Assembly (NCBI GenBank): GCA_024234215.1
Contig: JACKOQ010000001.1
Location: 62,001 to 126,000, forward strand
Direction: 5' to 3'
Origin: Pseudomonadales bacterium
Lineage (GTDB): Bacteria; Pseudomonadota; Gammaproteobacteria; Pseudomonadales; UBA5862
Length of the DNA stretch: 64,000 nt
A program made the translations under genes and the position numbers. The notes under the pieces are model-generated. The model did not search any database. It was not told the origin of the DNA and was given only the letters and a program-made list of their open reading frames with translations. Positions 1 to 7,407 of the stretch are shown piece by piece. Every line of letters begins with the position of its first letter. The first letter of the stretch is position 1.

Positions 1-709
1 AGGCGAAATTCTCGACCACCGCCTGATAGACCTGCGACTCGATGAACCGGGTCAGCAGCCCATCGAGCAGCTCCTTGGCATCGGGTTCATAGATGTAGTC
101 CCAGCGGTGCTTGTACTGCTGCGCATCCTCGGCCTGCAGCGGCAGGAGCTGGTTCAGCGTCGGCTTCTGGGTCATGGTGTTGATGAAGGTGTTGCCGGCC
201 AGCACGACCCGGTCGACCTTCCCCGCGGTGTAGGCATCGAGCATCACCCGGATCGGACCCACCAGATCAGCGATCACCGGGGTGTCGCCAAGCCGGCTGA
301 CACTGGCCAGCAGGTTGCCGCCGTAGCTGTTGAAGTAGGCCTGACCCTTGTTGCCGATGACGCAAAGGTCGATGCCCACCCCTTGACGGCTCCACTGCGC
401 CATCTCCTGGGTCAGTGCCTTGAACAGGTTGATGTTGAGCCCACCGCACAGACCACGGTCGCTGGTGACGACGATGTAGCCGACCCGCTTCACCTCCCGC
501 TCTTCGAGGTAGGTGTGACGGTATTCGGCCGACGAATTGGCCAGATGGCCAATCACCGCACGAATGTGGGTCGCATAGGGCTTGCCGGCCGCCATTCGAT
601 CGGTGGCCTTGCGCATCTTGCTCACCGCCACCATCTGCTGCGCATTGGTGATCTTCTGCGTGCTCTTGACGCTGGAAATCTGCTTCCGAATCTCTTTGCC
701 ACTGGCCAT
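1..709 (-). CDS. atpG: ATP synthase F1 subunit gamma (3' end outside window)
   Basis: Gamma is the rotating central stalk of F1 that couples proton flow through Fo to ATP synthesis at the inner membrane. The visible 236 codons begin MASGKEIRKQISSVKSTQKI, the family's typical N-terminal helix, and include the conserved stretch VVTSDRGLCGGLN. About 50 C-terminal residues, part of the terminal coiled-coil helix, lie beyond base 1. The start at 709 lies 37 bases from the atpA stop codon, and the gene is co-directional with atpA, as expected in the atpIBEFHAGDC operon. The identity is secure from sequence and position; only the truncation by the window edge is unusual. Confidence 0.97.
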   Translation of the reverse strand, partial: MASGKEIRKQISSVKSTQKITNAQQMVAVSKMRKATDRMAAGKPYATHIRAVIGHLANSSAEYRHTYLEEREVKRVGYIVVTSDRGLCGGLNINLFKALTQEMAQWSRQGVGIDLCVIGNKGQAYFNSYGGNLLASVSRLGDTPVIADLVGPIRVMLDAYTAGKVDRVVLAGNTFINTMTQKPTLNQLLPLQAEDAQQYKHRWDYIYEPDAKELLDGLLTRFIESQVYQAVVENFA

Positions 710-745
710 CGCTGAGCTGTCTCTGGAGGGTGACGCCCTGGCTGG

Positions 746-2290
746 TTACCAGGATTGGGTCTTCTTGAAGGTCTCGATCGCGCTGCGAATGCTGGCGGCG
801 ATCTGGTCGTTGTAGTCACCCTTTTCGTTGATCTGGCTCAGCAGCGCACTCTGCTCGGCACGCAGGTAGGAGAGCAGGGCGGCCTCGAAGTTCACCACCT
901 GATCGACCGGAATGTCCTTCAGGAACCCTTCGTTGACCGCATAGAGCACGATCCCCATCTCGGCCACGCTCATCGGCGAGTACTGCTTCTGCTTCATCAG
1001 CTCGGTGACGCGCTTGCCATGCTCCAGCTGTTCACGGGTGGCATCGTCGAGATCCGACGCAAACTGCGAGAAGGCCGCCAGTTCGCGATACTGCGCCAGA
1101 GACAGACGAATGTTGCCGCCCAGCTTCTTGATGATCTTGGTCTGGGCCGCGCTGCCCACCCGCGACACCGACAGGCCGGCATTCATCGCCGGACGGATGC
1201 CGGCGTTGAAGAGGTCGGACTCGAGATAGATCTGACCATCGGTGATCGAGATCACGTTGGTCGGAACGAACGCCGAGACGTCACCGCCCTGGGTTTCGAT
1301 GATCGGCAGTGCGGTCAGTGAACCGGTCTGGCCTTTGATCTCGCCCTGGGTGAACTGCTCGACATATTCGGCATTGACCCGTGCCGCCCGCTCGAGCAGG
1401 CGCGAGTGCAGATAGAAGACGTCACCCGGATAGGCTTCACGGCCCGGCGGACGGCGCAGCAGCAGGGAGATCTGCCGATAGGCCCACGCCTGCTTGGTCA
1501 GGTCGTCATAGATGATCAGGGCATCCTGGCCGCGGTCGCGGAAGTATTCGCCCATGGTGCAACCAGAGTAAGGGGCGATGTACTGGGTCGAGGCCGGGTC
1601 GGCCGCACCGGCGGCCACGATGATGGTGTGATCCATCGCGCCATGCTCTTCGAGTTTGCGCACGGCATTGGCGATGGTCGACTGCTTCTGGCCGATCGCT
1701 ACGTAGATGCAGATGACGCCGGTACCCTTCTGGTTGATGATGGCATCGAGCGCAATCGCCGTCTTGCCGACCTGGCGGTCGCCGATGATCAGTTCGCGCT
1801 GGCCACGTCCGATCGGCACCATGGCATCGATCACCTTGAGACCAGTCTGCACCGGTTGGTCGACCGATTTGCGGCTGATCACCCCGGGCGCGACCTTTTC
1901 GATCGCATCGGTCATCTTGTGGTTGAGTGGACCCTTGCCGTCGATCGGGTTGCCGAGCGGATCGACGACGCGGCCGATCAGCTCCGGACCCACCGGCACT
2001 TCGAGAATGCGGCCGGTGCAGCGGGCGGTCTGACCTTCGGTCAGCCCCTTGTACTCACCCAGCACCACGGCACCCACCGAATCGCGCTCCAGGTTGAGGG
2101 CCATGCCATAGAGCCCCCCGGGGAATTCGATCATCTCCCCGTACATCACGTCAGCCAGACCATGGATGCGCACGACCCCATCGGAGACCGACACGATGGT
2201 GCCTTCGTTGCGGGCCTCGGCGCCAATGTCGAACTTGGCGATCCGCTGCCTGATAATCTCGCTGATTTCGGCTGGGTTCAGCTGCTGCAT
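746..2290 (-). CDS. atpA: ATP synthase F1 subunit alpha
   Basis: Alpha is the non-catalytic nucleotide-binding subunit of the F1 hexamer. The protein has 514 residues, the normal length. It carries the Walker A loop GDRQVGKT at residues 170-177, an N-terminal beta-barrel region, and the alpha-specific stretch with PGREAYPGDVFYLHSRLLER. The N-terminus MQQLNPAEISEIIRQRI matches gammaproteobacterial alpha subunits. It sits between atpH and atpG with gaps of 15 and 36 bases, so co-transcription is very likely. Several long open frames on the opposite strand across this gene are codon-bias shadows. No anomalies are seen. Confidence 0.99.
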   Translation of the reverse strand: MQQLNPAEISEIIRQRIAKFDIGAEARNEGTIVSVSDGVVRIHGLADVMYGEMIEFPGGLYGMALNLERDSVGAVVLGEYKGLTEGQTARCTGRILEVPVGPELIGRVVDPLGNPIDGKGPLNHKMTDAIEKVAPGVISRKSVDQPVQTGLKVIDAMVPIGRGQRELIIGDRQVGKTAIALDAIINQKGTGVICIYVAIGQKQSTIANAVRKLEEHGAMDHTIIVAAGAADPASTQYIAPYSGCTMGEYFRDRGQDALIIYDDLTKQAWAYRQISLLLRRPPGREAYPGDVFYLHSRLLERAARVNAEYVEQFTQGEIKGQTGSLTALPIIETQGGDVSAFVPTNVISITDGQIYLESDLFNAGIRPAMNAGLSVSRVGSAAQTKIIKKLGGNIRLSLAQYRELAAFSQFASDLDDATREQLEHGKRVTELMKQKQYSPMSVAEMGIVLYAVNEGFLKDIPVDQVVNFEAALLSYLRAEQSALLSQINEKGDYNDQIAASIRSAIETFKKTQSW

Positions 2291-2305
2291 GCTCTTTTCC
2301 TCAAA

Positions 2306-2848
2306 TCAGGTGTTCATCGCTTCGGCAAGTCGACTGAGCTTGCCTTTTACCGAGCCATCAATGACCAGATCACCAGCGCGTATCGTCACTCCGCCGATCA
2401 GCGCCGAATCCAGATGGGCTTGAATATGAATGGATTTGTTGAAGCGCCGGTACAGCGCCTCGGTGATTTTCTGAAGCTGCGCCTGGCTCAGCGGATGGGC
2501 GCTGGTGACGGTGACATCGACCGACTTCTCTTGCTCTGCCCGCAGAATCTCGAACAGCACAGCGATCTGCGGCAGCAATGGCAGGCGTTTCTGCTCAGCC
2601 AGCAGACCCAGAAAGTTCTTGACCGACTGACTGATGGTGACCTGCTCGCTGGCCAGATCGACCAGCATGGCCACCTGGTTGCCAGCGGTGAGCCGTGGCG
2701 ACCCAAGAAGCTGCCCGACCTTCGGATCGCTGCTGGCCACCGCCAGAAAGGCGAGCACCTGCGACCAGTCGGCCAGACTTGTTTCAGCCAGCGCACTCTC
2801 GAAAGCGGCTCTGGCGTAGGGACGGGCAAGGGTGGTGAGCTCAGCCAT
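2306..2848 (-). CDS. atpH: ATP synthase F1 subunit delta
   Basis: Delta (the bacterial OSCP equivalent) joins the top of F1 to the peripheral stalk b subunits. The 180-residue length is standard. The N-terminal part (MAELTTLARPYARAAFESAL) has the family's RPYA-AF signature, and the C-terminal part carries the conserved glycine-rich LIGGVTIRAGDLVIDGSVKG. It lies between atpF and atpA with a 13-base gap to atpF, in the usual ATP synthase operon order. No frameshift or unusual feature is visible. Confidence 0.98.
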   Translation of the reverse strand: MAELTTLARPYARAAFESALAETSLADWSQVLAFLAVASSDPKVGQLLGSPRLTAGNQVAMLVDLASEQVTISQSVKNFLGLLAEQKRLPLLPQIAVLFEILRAEQEKSVDVTVTSAHPLSQAQLQKITEALYRRFNKSIHIQAHLDSALIGGVTIRAGDLVIDGSVKGKLSRLAEAMNT

Positions 2849-2861
2849 TGGGTGACTCCGG

Positions 2862-3332
2862 TTACAGCTCGCCAGCCAGACGGTCGATCAACTCTGCATC
2901 GACTTCGTCGTTGACCGCCTTTTGCAGAATCCGCTCGGCACCGGCCACCGCCAGTTTCGCCACCTGGGTGCGCAATGCCTCCTTGGCCTGCATCAGCTCC
3001 TGCTCGATCTCGGCACGGGCTCCCTCCTTGATTCGGTCAACTTCGCGGCGTGCCTGCTCCTTGGCCTCTTCGATGATCGAAATACCCCGTCGGTTGGCCT
3101 GCTCGATGATCGCGGCTGCCTGATCCTTGCCTTCGCGAAGCTGCTCAACCACCCGCTGCTTGGCCAGCTCCAGGTCATGCTCGGCGCGGGAAGCGGCATC
3201 GAGCCCCTCGGCAATCTTCTTCTGCCGTTCCGTCAGCGCAGCCATCATCGGCGGCCACACGTACTTCATGCAGAACCAGGTAAAGAGGGCGAAGGCAATC
3301 ATTTGCCCAAGCAGGGTTGCATTGATATTCAC
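2862..3332 (-). CDS. atpF: ATP synthase Fo subunit b
   Basis: Subunit b forms the membrane-anchored peripheral stalk that holds F1 against rotation. The 156-residue protein shows one N-terminal membrane segment (roughly residues 6-26, MNINATLLGQMIAFALFTWF at the start) followed by a long charged alpha helix rich in Ala, Glu, Arg and Lys, as expected for the dimeric coiled coil. Length and architecture match b of gammaproteobacteria. Its place between atpE and atpH is the conserved one. The 43-base gap to atpE is slightly longer than others in the operon. Confidence 0.98.
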   Translation of the reverse strand: MNINATLLGQMIAFALFTWFCMKYVWPPMMAALTERQKKIAEGLDAASRAEHDLELAKQRVVEQLREGKDQAAAIIEQANRRGISIIEEAKEQARREVDRIKEGARAEIEQELMQAKEALRTQVAKLAVAGAERILQKAVNDEVDAELIDRLAGEL

Positions 3333-3375
3333 ACCGACACCTCAGCAGGCAGAGGGGAAAACTGATGACGCGAGA

Positions 3376-3636
3376 TCAACCAGCCGCCAATTGACCAACG
3401 AAAGGATTGGCGAAGGTGAAGAACAGGGCGATACCCACACCGATCATGGTCACGGCGTCGAGCAGACCCGCAACGATGAACATCTTCACCTGCAGCATCG
3501 GCGCCATCTCTGGTTGGCGGGCCGCGCCCTCAAGGAACTTGCCACCCAGAATGCCGAACCCGATCGCGGTGCCCAGGGCACCCATACCGATCAGCAGTGC
3601 GACAGCGATAGCGGTAAAGCCAATTACAGTCTCCAT
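3376..3636 (-). CDS. atpE: ATP synthase Fo subunit c
   Basis: Subunit c forms the proton-driven rotor ring. The 86-residue protein is a hairpin of two membrane helices joined by the polar loop ARQPE (residues 39-43). The proton-carrying carboxylate is Asp60 in AGLLDAVTMIGVG. The N-terminal helix has a Gly/Ala pattern suited to tight ring packing. There is no Na+-binding Gln/Glu pattern evident, so H+ coupling is inferred. The gene is in the standard operon position between atpB and atpF. Confidence 0.98.
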   Translation of the reverse strand: METVIGFTAIAVALLIGMGALGTAIGFGILGGKFLEGAARQPEMAPMLQVKMFIVAGLLDAVTMIGVGIALFFTFANPFVGQLAAG

Positions 3637-3666
3637 GGTTTCTCCCGTTTGTGGTCAAAGAAAAGG

Positions 3667-4488
3667 TCAGTGGTGCTCGTGCGCCATGCTCAGATAGACA
3701 ATGGTCAACATCATGAAGATGAATGCTTGCAGCACCACGATCAGGATGTGGAAGATTGCCCAGGGTACCGACAGCGGCCACTGTGCAAAAAGCGGCAGCA
3801 GCGCAATCAGGATGAAGATCAACTCACCGGCATAGAGGTTTCCGAAGAGTCGAAGACCAAGGCTGACCGGCTTGGCCAGCAGACCCACCCCTTCCAACAG
3901 CAGGTTGAAAGGCATCATCCACTTGCCAAAGGGCTGCAATGTCAGCTCACCGACAAACCCACCCAGCCCTTTGATTTTTATGCTGTAAAAAACAATCAGC
4001 AGAAATACGGAGATCGACATGCCCAAGGTGGCATTGAGGTCGGTGGTGGGCACCACCTTGAAGTAGTGCACACCCAGCAGGCCGGCGATCCTTGGCAGCA
4101 GGTCGACCGGCAGCAGGTCCATGCAGTTCATCATCAGAATCCAGCAGAAGATGGTCAACGCCAACGGCGCGATCAGCTTGCTCTGACCATGAAAGCTCTC
4201 CTTGACGCTGGTGTCGACAAACTCGACCGCCATTTCGACGATGTTCTGCGCCATGCCCGGCACGCCTGATGAAGCCTTTTTGGCCACCGATCGAAAGAAC
4301 AGGATGAACAGCAGCCCCAGACCGATCGACCAACCCATGGTGTCGACATGGATCGCCCAGAAGCCGAAATCGGCGGCCTCCTGCGCGGAGTGGGCCAAGC
4401 CCCAATGGCCATCGGGGAAGCGACCGAAGGCCAGGTTCTGCAGGTGATGCTTGATGTATTCAGAGGATGTGAGAGCGCCTTCTGCCAT
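3667..4488 (-). CDS. atpB: ATP synthase Fo subunit a
   Basis: Subunit a provides the two proton half-channels facing the c ring. The 273-residue protein has several hydrophobic segments and the signature LRLFGNLYAGE, which contains the essential arginine that interacts with the c-ring carboxylate. The N-terminal periplasmic portion before the first membrane helix (GFWAIHVDTMGWSIGLGLLF) and the C-terminal His-rich end (AHEHH) resemble Pseudomonas and related proteins. It follows atpI with an 8-base gap, as expected for one transcript. Confidence 0.98.
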   Translation of the reverse strand: MAEGALTSSEYIKHHLQNLAFGRFPDGHWGLAHSAQEAADFGFWAIHVDTMGWSIGLGLLFILFFRSVAKKASSGVPGMAQNIVEMAVEFVDTSVKESFHGQSKLIAPLALTIFCWILMMNCMDLLPVDLLPRIAGLLGVHYFKVVPTTDLNATLGMSISVFLLIVFYSIKIKGLGGFVGELTLQPFGKWMMPFNLLLEGVGLLAKPVSLGLRLFGNLYAGELIFILIALLPLFAQWPLSVPWAIFHILIVVLQAFIFMMLTIVYLSMAHEHH

Positions 4489-4496
4489 GACTTACC

Positions 4497-4931
4497 TTAT
4501 ACATCTCGTTTAGGGGCAACCGCAGCCAGCCTTGCCGATGCAGCCCAGCCCACCGCCTGCACAACCACGAATGCGCCAAACAGCGCAGCCACGCTCAGCG
4601 GCCTGACCAGTACAAAAACCAGACAGAACATTGCCGCGGTCAAACCGAGCTTCGCCGCTTCACCCCAATAGAATGCGCGGACGATCCTTGCCGCAGACTG
4701 CGCGCCCTGATGCGCGAACACCCTGAAGGCAAAGTAGCCATTGGGAATCACCGCGGTGAATCCGCCAAGCAGGGCCGAATAGGCCCAGATCCAATCCACA
4801 CCGGCGCCGATGAGGCCAGCCACCAGGGTGGCAACGCTCTGGGCAAGAACCACGCGCTGGAATGCCGGTTTGCCGATCGTGGATGTTCCATGCGAGCGCC
4901 TTTGTCGGCCTCGCAACTGGCCATGAATCAT
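4497..4931 (-). CDS. atpI: ATP synthase subunit I (assembly factor)
   Basis: AtpI is a small membrane protein that assists c-ring assembly and Mg2+ supply; it is not part of the mature enzyme. The 144-residue product has a basic N-terminus followed by four hydrophobic segments, including GGFTAVIPNGYFAFRVF, a hallmark region of the family, and an aromatic/basic segment around FYWGEAAKLGLTAAMF. It is the first gene of the atp operon, immediately downstream of a strong promoter-like sequence and next to parB. The first 20 residues are weakly conserved, so the true start could be slightly internal. Confidence 0.9.
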   Translation of the reverse strand: MIHGQLRGRQRRSHGTSTIGKPAFQRVVLAQSVATLVAGLIGAGVDWIWAYSALLGGFTAVIPNGYFAFRVFAHQGAQSAARIVRAFYWGEAAKLGLTAAMFCLVFVLVRPLSVAALFGAFVVVQAVGWAASARLAAVAPKRDV

Positions 4932-4974
4932 GATCGAACCACTCTGCGCGTCGTGCCCTGCTCAGGCGGCCGCG

Positions 4975-5003
4975 ATTATAGAGGGATTGGCAGACCCATT
5001 CAA
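4975..5003 (-). promoter_or_regulatory. Sigma70-type promoter of the atp operon
   Basis: On the minus strand a TTGAAT hexamer (4998-5003) is followed by exactly 17 bases and a perfect TATAAT (4975-4980). The predicted transcript starts a few tens of bases upstream of the atpI start at 4931. This is one of the best consensus promoters in the window and sits in the gap between parB and atpI, which fits a strongly expressed housekeeping operon. Confidence 0.75.
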
Positions 5004-5071
5004 GGAAGAAATTGGCGATTCAAGCCATTGCAGCTGTTTCTTCGTGCTCGGCGGCGGCCAAGCAGAATGCA

Positions 5072-5950
5072 TCACTGCAGATGCGCCAGGATGCCATCCA
5101 GCTCGTCCAGGGTATTGTAGCGGATGACCAGACTGCCTTTGCCACTCTGACGGTGCTGAATCGACACCGCAGCACCGAGGCGCTCGGAGAGGTTCTCTTC
5201 GAGCCGCTGGATGTCCGGCTGCACCTGGGCTGCTGGCAGCTTTTTGCCACGGTGGTTGCCGGCATTGTCGGTGAGGCTGCGCACCAGATCTTCGGTCTGG
5301 CGCACCGAGAGCCCCTTGGCGACGATCAGGCGCGCCGCTTCGCGCTGTCTGGCCGCATCGAGCGACAGCAGTGCCCGGGCGTGGCCCATCTCCAGGTCGC
5401 CATTTTCGAGCAGTCTCTTCACCTCATCAGCCAGCGCCAGCAGTCGCAGCAGATTGGTGACGGTCGCGCGCGATTTGCCCACCAGCGCGGCCAGCTCCTG
5501 GTGGGTGAGCTGAAAGTCGTTGCTGAGCCGATGCAGGGCCTGCGCCTCTTCAAGCGGATTGAGATCTTCGCGCTGGATGTTTTCGATCAGCGCCATCGCG
5601 ACGGCGGCCTCATCGGGAATCTCCCGGACCAGCACCGGAACAGTGTCGAGACCGGCCAGCCGGGCCGCGCGCCAGCGCCGCTCGCCGGCGATGATCTCAT
5701 GCTGGTCATGGGTCAGTGGACGGACGATGATCGGCTGCATGATGCCCTGGCTGCGGATCGACTGCGCCAGCTCTTCCAGTGCCTCAGGGTCCATCTCGCG
5801 CCGGGGCTGATAGCGTCCGCGCTGAAGCTGGTCGATCGGCAGTTCGCGCAGCTCGCCCTGTTGGCCGGTCGCCTCGCTGGCAATACTGGCGCTCTTGCCC
5901 AGTAGCGCATCCAGCCCACGGCCCAGCCCCTGCCTCTTCTTGCTCGTCAT
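5072..5950 (-). CDS. parB: Chromosome partitioning protein ParB
   Basis: ParB binds parS sites near the origin, spreads on DNA as a CTP-dependent clamp and works with ParA in segregation. The 292-residue protein begins with the typical basic leader (KKRQGLGRGLDALLG) and has the N-terminal CTP-binding ParB/Srx domain with YQPRR and GERRWRA (residues 89-95). A helix-turn-helix around LTHQELAALVGKSRATVTN and a C-terminal dimerisation domain follow. It ends 140 bases before atpI and overlaps nothing. Two parS palindromes that it could bind are present in recF at 33453 and 34086. Confidence 0.98.
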   Translation of the reverse strand: MTSKKRQGLGRGLDALLGKSASIASEATGQQGELRELPIDQLQRGRYQPRREMDPEALEELAQSIRSQGIMQPIIVRPLTHDQHEIIAGERRWRAARLAGLDTVPVLVREIPDEAAVAMALIENIQREDLNPLEEAQALHRLSNDFQLTHQELAALVGKSRATVTNLLRLLALADEVKRLLENGDLEMGHARALLSLDAARQREAARLIVAKGLSVRQTEDLVRSLTDNAGNHRGKKLPAAQVQPDIQRLEENLSERLGAAVSIQHRQSGKGSLVIRYNTLDELDGILAHLQ

Positions 5951-5956
5951 CGTCGA

Positions 5957-6733
5957 TCAATCCCCGGTGTCGTCCAGTCGGCGCAGCAGCTCTCCGGCCA
6001 GGGCCAGATAGGCGGTCGCACCCTTGGAGTTCTTGTCGTACAGCAACACAGGCAGGCCATGGCTGGGCGCTTCGGCCAGCCGCACATTGCGTGGAATCAC
6101 CGTTCTCAACAGCCTGTCGCCGAAATGTTCATGCAACTGGCGCGAGACCTCCTGGGTCAGGCTGTTGCGGGGGTCATACATCGTGCGCAGCAGTCCATCG
6201 ATCTGCAGTGGCGGATTGAGCTTCTGCCGTATCCGGTCCAGCGTGTTGAGCAGCGAGCTGAGCCCCTCCAGCGCATAGTACTCGCACTGCATCGGAATGA
6301 TGACCCCATCGGCCACTGCCAGCGCATTCACCGTCAGCATGCTGAGCGAGGGGGGGCAGTCGATCAGAATGAAGTCGTAGCGGTCCCTGACCGCGGTCAG
6401 GCTCTCGCGCAGCCGCTGCTCACGGTCGGGCTGCTGGATCAGCTCGACCTCGGCAGCGGTGACATCCTCGTTGGAGGGAATCAGGTCATAGCCCACCTGC
6501 AGGTTGCCCAGCACCACCCGGTCGAACGGCTGCTCACGCATCAGCAGGTCGTAGATCGAGCTGGCGAGCTGATTCTTCTCGACGCCGCTGCCCATGGTGC
6601 TGTTGCCCTGCGGATCGAGATCGACCAGCAGCACCCGCTTTCTGGTCGCGGCAAGCGAAGCCGCCAGATTGACGCTGGTGGTGGTCTTGCCCACCCCGCC
6701 TTTCTGGTTGGTGATTGCGATGATGCGCGTCAT
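5957..6733 (-). CDS. parA: Chromosome partitioning ATPase ParA (Soj)
   Basis: ParA is a deviant Walker ATPase that forms a nucleoid-bound gradient moved by ParB-parS complexes. The 258-residue protein has the deviant Walker A loop KGGVGKT at residues 11-17 with its signature lysine, followed by VDLDPQGNST and the DCPPSLSMLTVNAL switch region. The length indicates the small chromosomal (type Ib) class without an N-terminal DNA-binding extension. It is separated from parB by 6 bases and lies in the conserved mnmG-rsmG-parA-parB order. Confidence 0.98.
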   Translation of the reverse strand: MTRIIAITNQKGGVGKTTTSVNLAASLAATRKRVLLVDLDPQGNSTMGSGVEKNQLASSIYDLLMREQPFDRVVLGNLQVGYDLIPSNEDVTAAEVELIQQPDREQRLRESLTAVRDRYDFILIDCPPSLSMLTVNALAVADGVIIPMQCEYYALEGLSSLLNTLDRIRQKLNPPLQIDGLLRTMYDPRNSLTQEVSRQLHEHFGDRLLRTVIPRNVRLAEAPSHGLPVLLYDKNSKGATAYLALAGELLRRLDDTGD

Positions 6734-6758
6734 CTGCTGGCCTGATTGCCTCTGTTAT

Positions 6759-7403
6759 TTATTCTCTTTTTTGCACGATCACCAGGTGGCGGGTTGCGCT
6801 CAATCCTGGCACCTTCAGGGATTCGACCGCGACCACCTGGTGGGTTGGCGGAATGTTTTCCAGCTCATGCTGCGGATAGGTTCCCTTCAAAAGCAGATAG
6901 CGGGCCGCCGACGCCGCCAGTTGGCTGCTCTGTTCAATCAGGGTCGCCACGTCACTAACGGCACGGCTCATCAGCAGATTGAACGCAACCGGCGATCGAT
7001 GCTGCTCCATTCTGGCATGAACCACCTGCAACTGTTCCAGCTGCAGCTCGGTTTTGACCTGGGTCAGAAAACGGGTTTTCTTGCCGTTGCTGTCGAGCAG
7101 CGTGATCGACAGCTCGGGACGGCAGATCGCCAGCGGAATGCCGGGCAGACCGGCGCCGCTGCCCAGGTCGATGATCGGCTGCCGATCGATGAAGGGCAAC
7201 AGGATCAGTGAATCGAGCAGATGGCGTGAGACCAGCTTCTCTTCATCACCGCGGCTGATCAGGTTGAAGCGCCGGTTCCACAGCCGCAGACGCTGTGCAT
7301 ACTGCAGCAGCAGGTCGACCACCGCCGGCAAGGGGGGCTCACCCTGAATCCGGGTCAGTCCCTCGCTCAGCAGTTGCCGTTCGTTCTGCGCCTCGGTCAT
7401 CAC
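6759..7403 (-). CDS. rsmG: 16S rRNA (guanine527-N7)-methyltransferase
   Basis: RsmG methylates G527 of 16S rRNA using S-adenosylmethionine; in other bacteria its loss gives low-level streptomycin resistance. The 214-residue length is typical. The SAM-binding motif IIDLGSGAGLPGIPLA is present (about residues 77-92), preceded by the family's WNRRFNLIS stretch. It starts 4 bases after the mnmG stop codon and precedes parA, the classical gidB position, so it is presumably co-transcribed with mnmG. Confidence 0.97.
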   Translation of the reverse strand: MMTEAQNERQLLSEGLTRIQGEPPLPAVVDLLLQYAQRLRLWNRRFNLISRGDEEKLVSRHLLDSLILLPFIDRQPIIDLGSGAGLPGIPLAICRPELSITLLDSNGKKTRFLTQVKTELQLEQLQVVHARMEQHRSPVAFNLLMSRAVSDVATLIEQSSQLAASAARYLLLKGTYPQHELENIPPTHQVVAVESLKVPGLSATRHLVIVQKRE

Positions 7404-7407
7404 ACCC

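Noticed and set aside
1406..2914. 502-codon open frame opposite atpA-atpH
   Set aside because: Runs across two well-established genes on the other strand and has no protein-family character.
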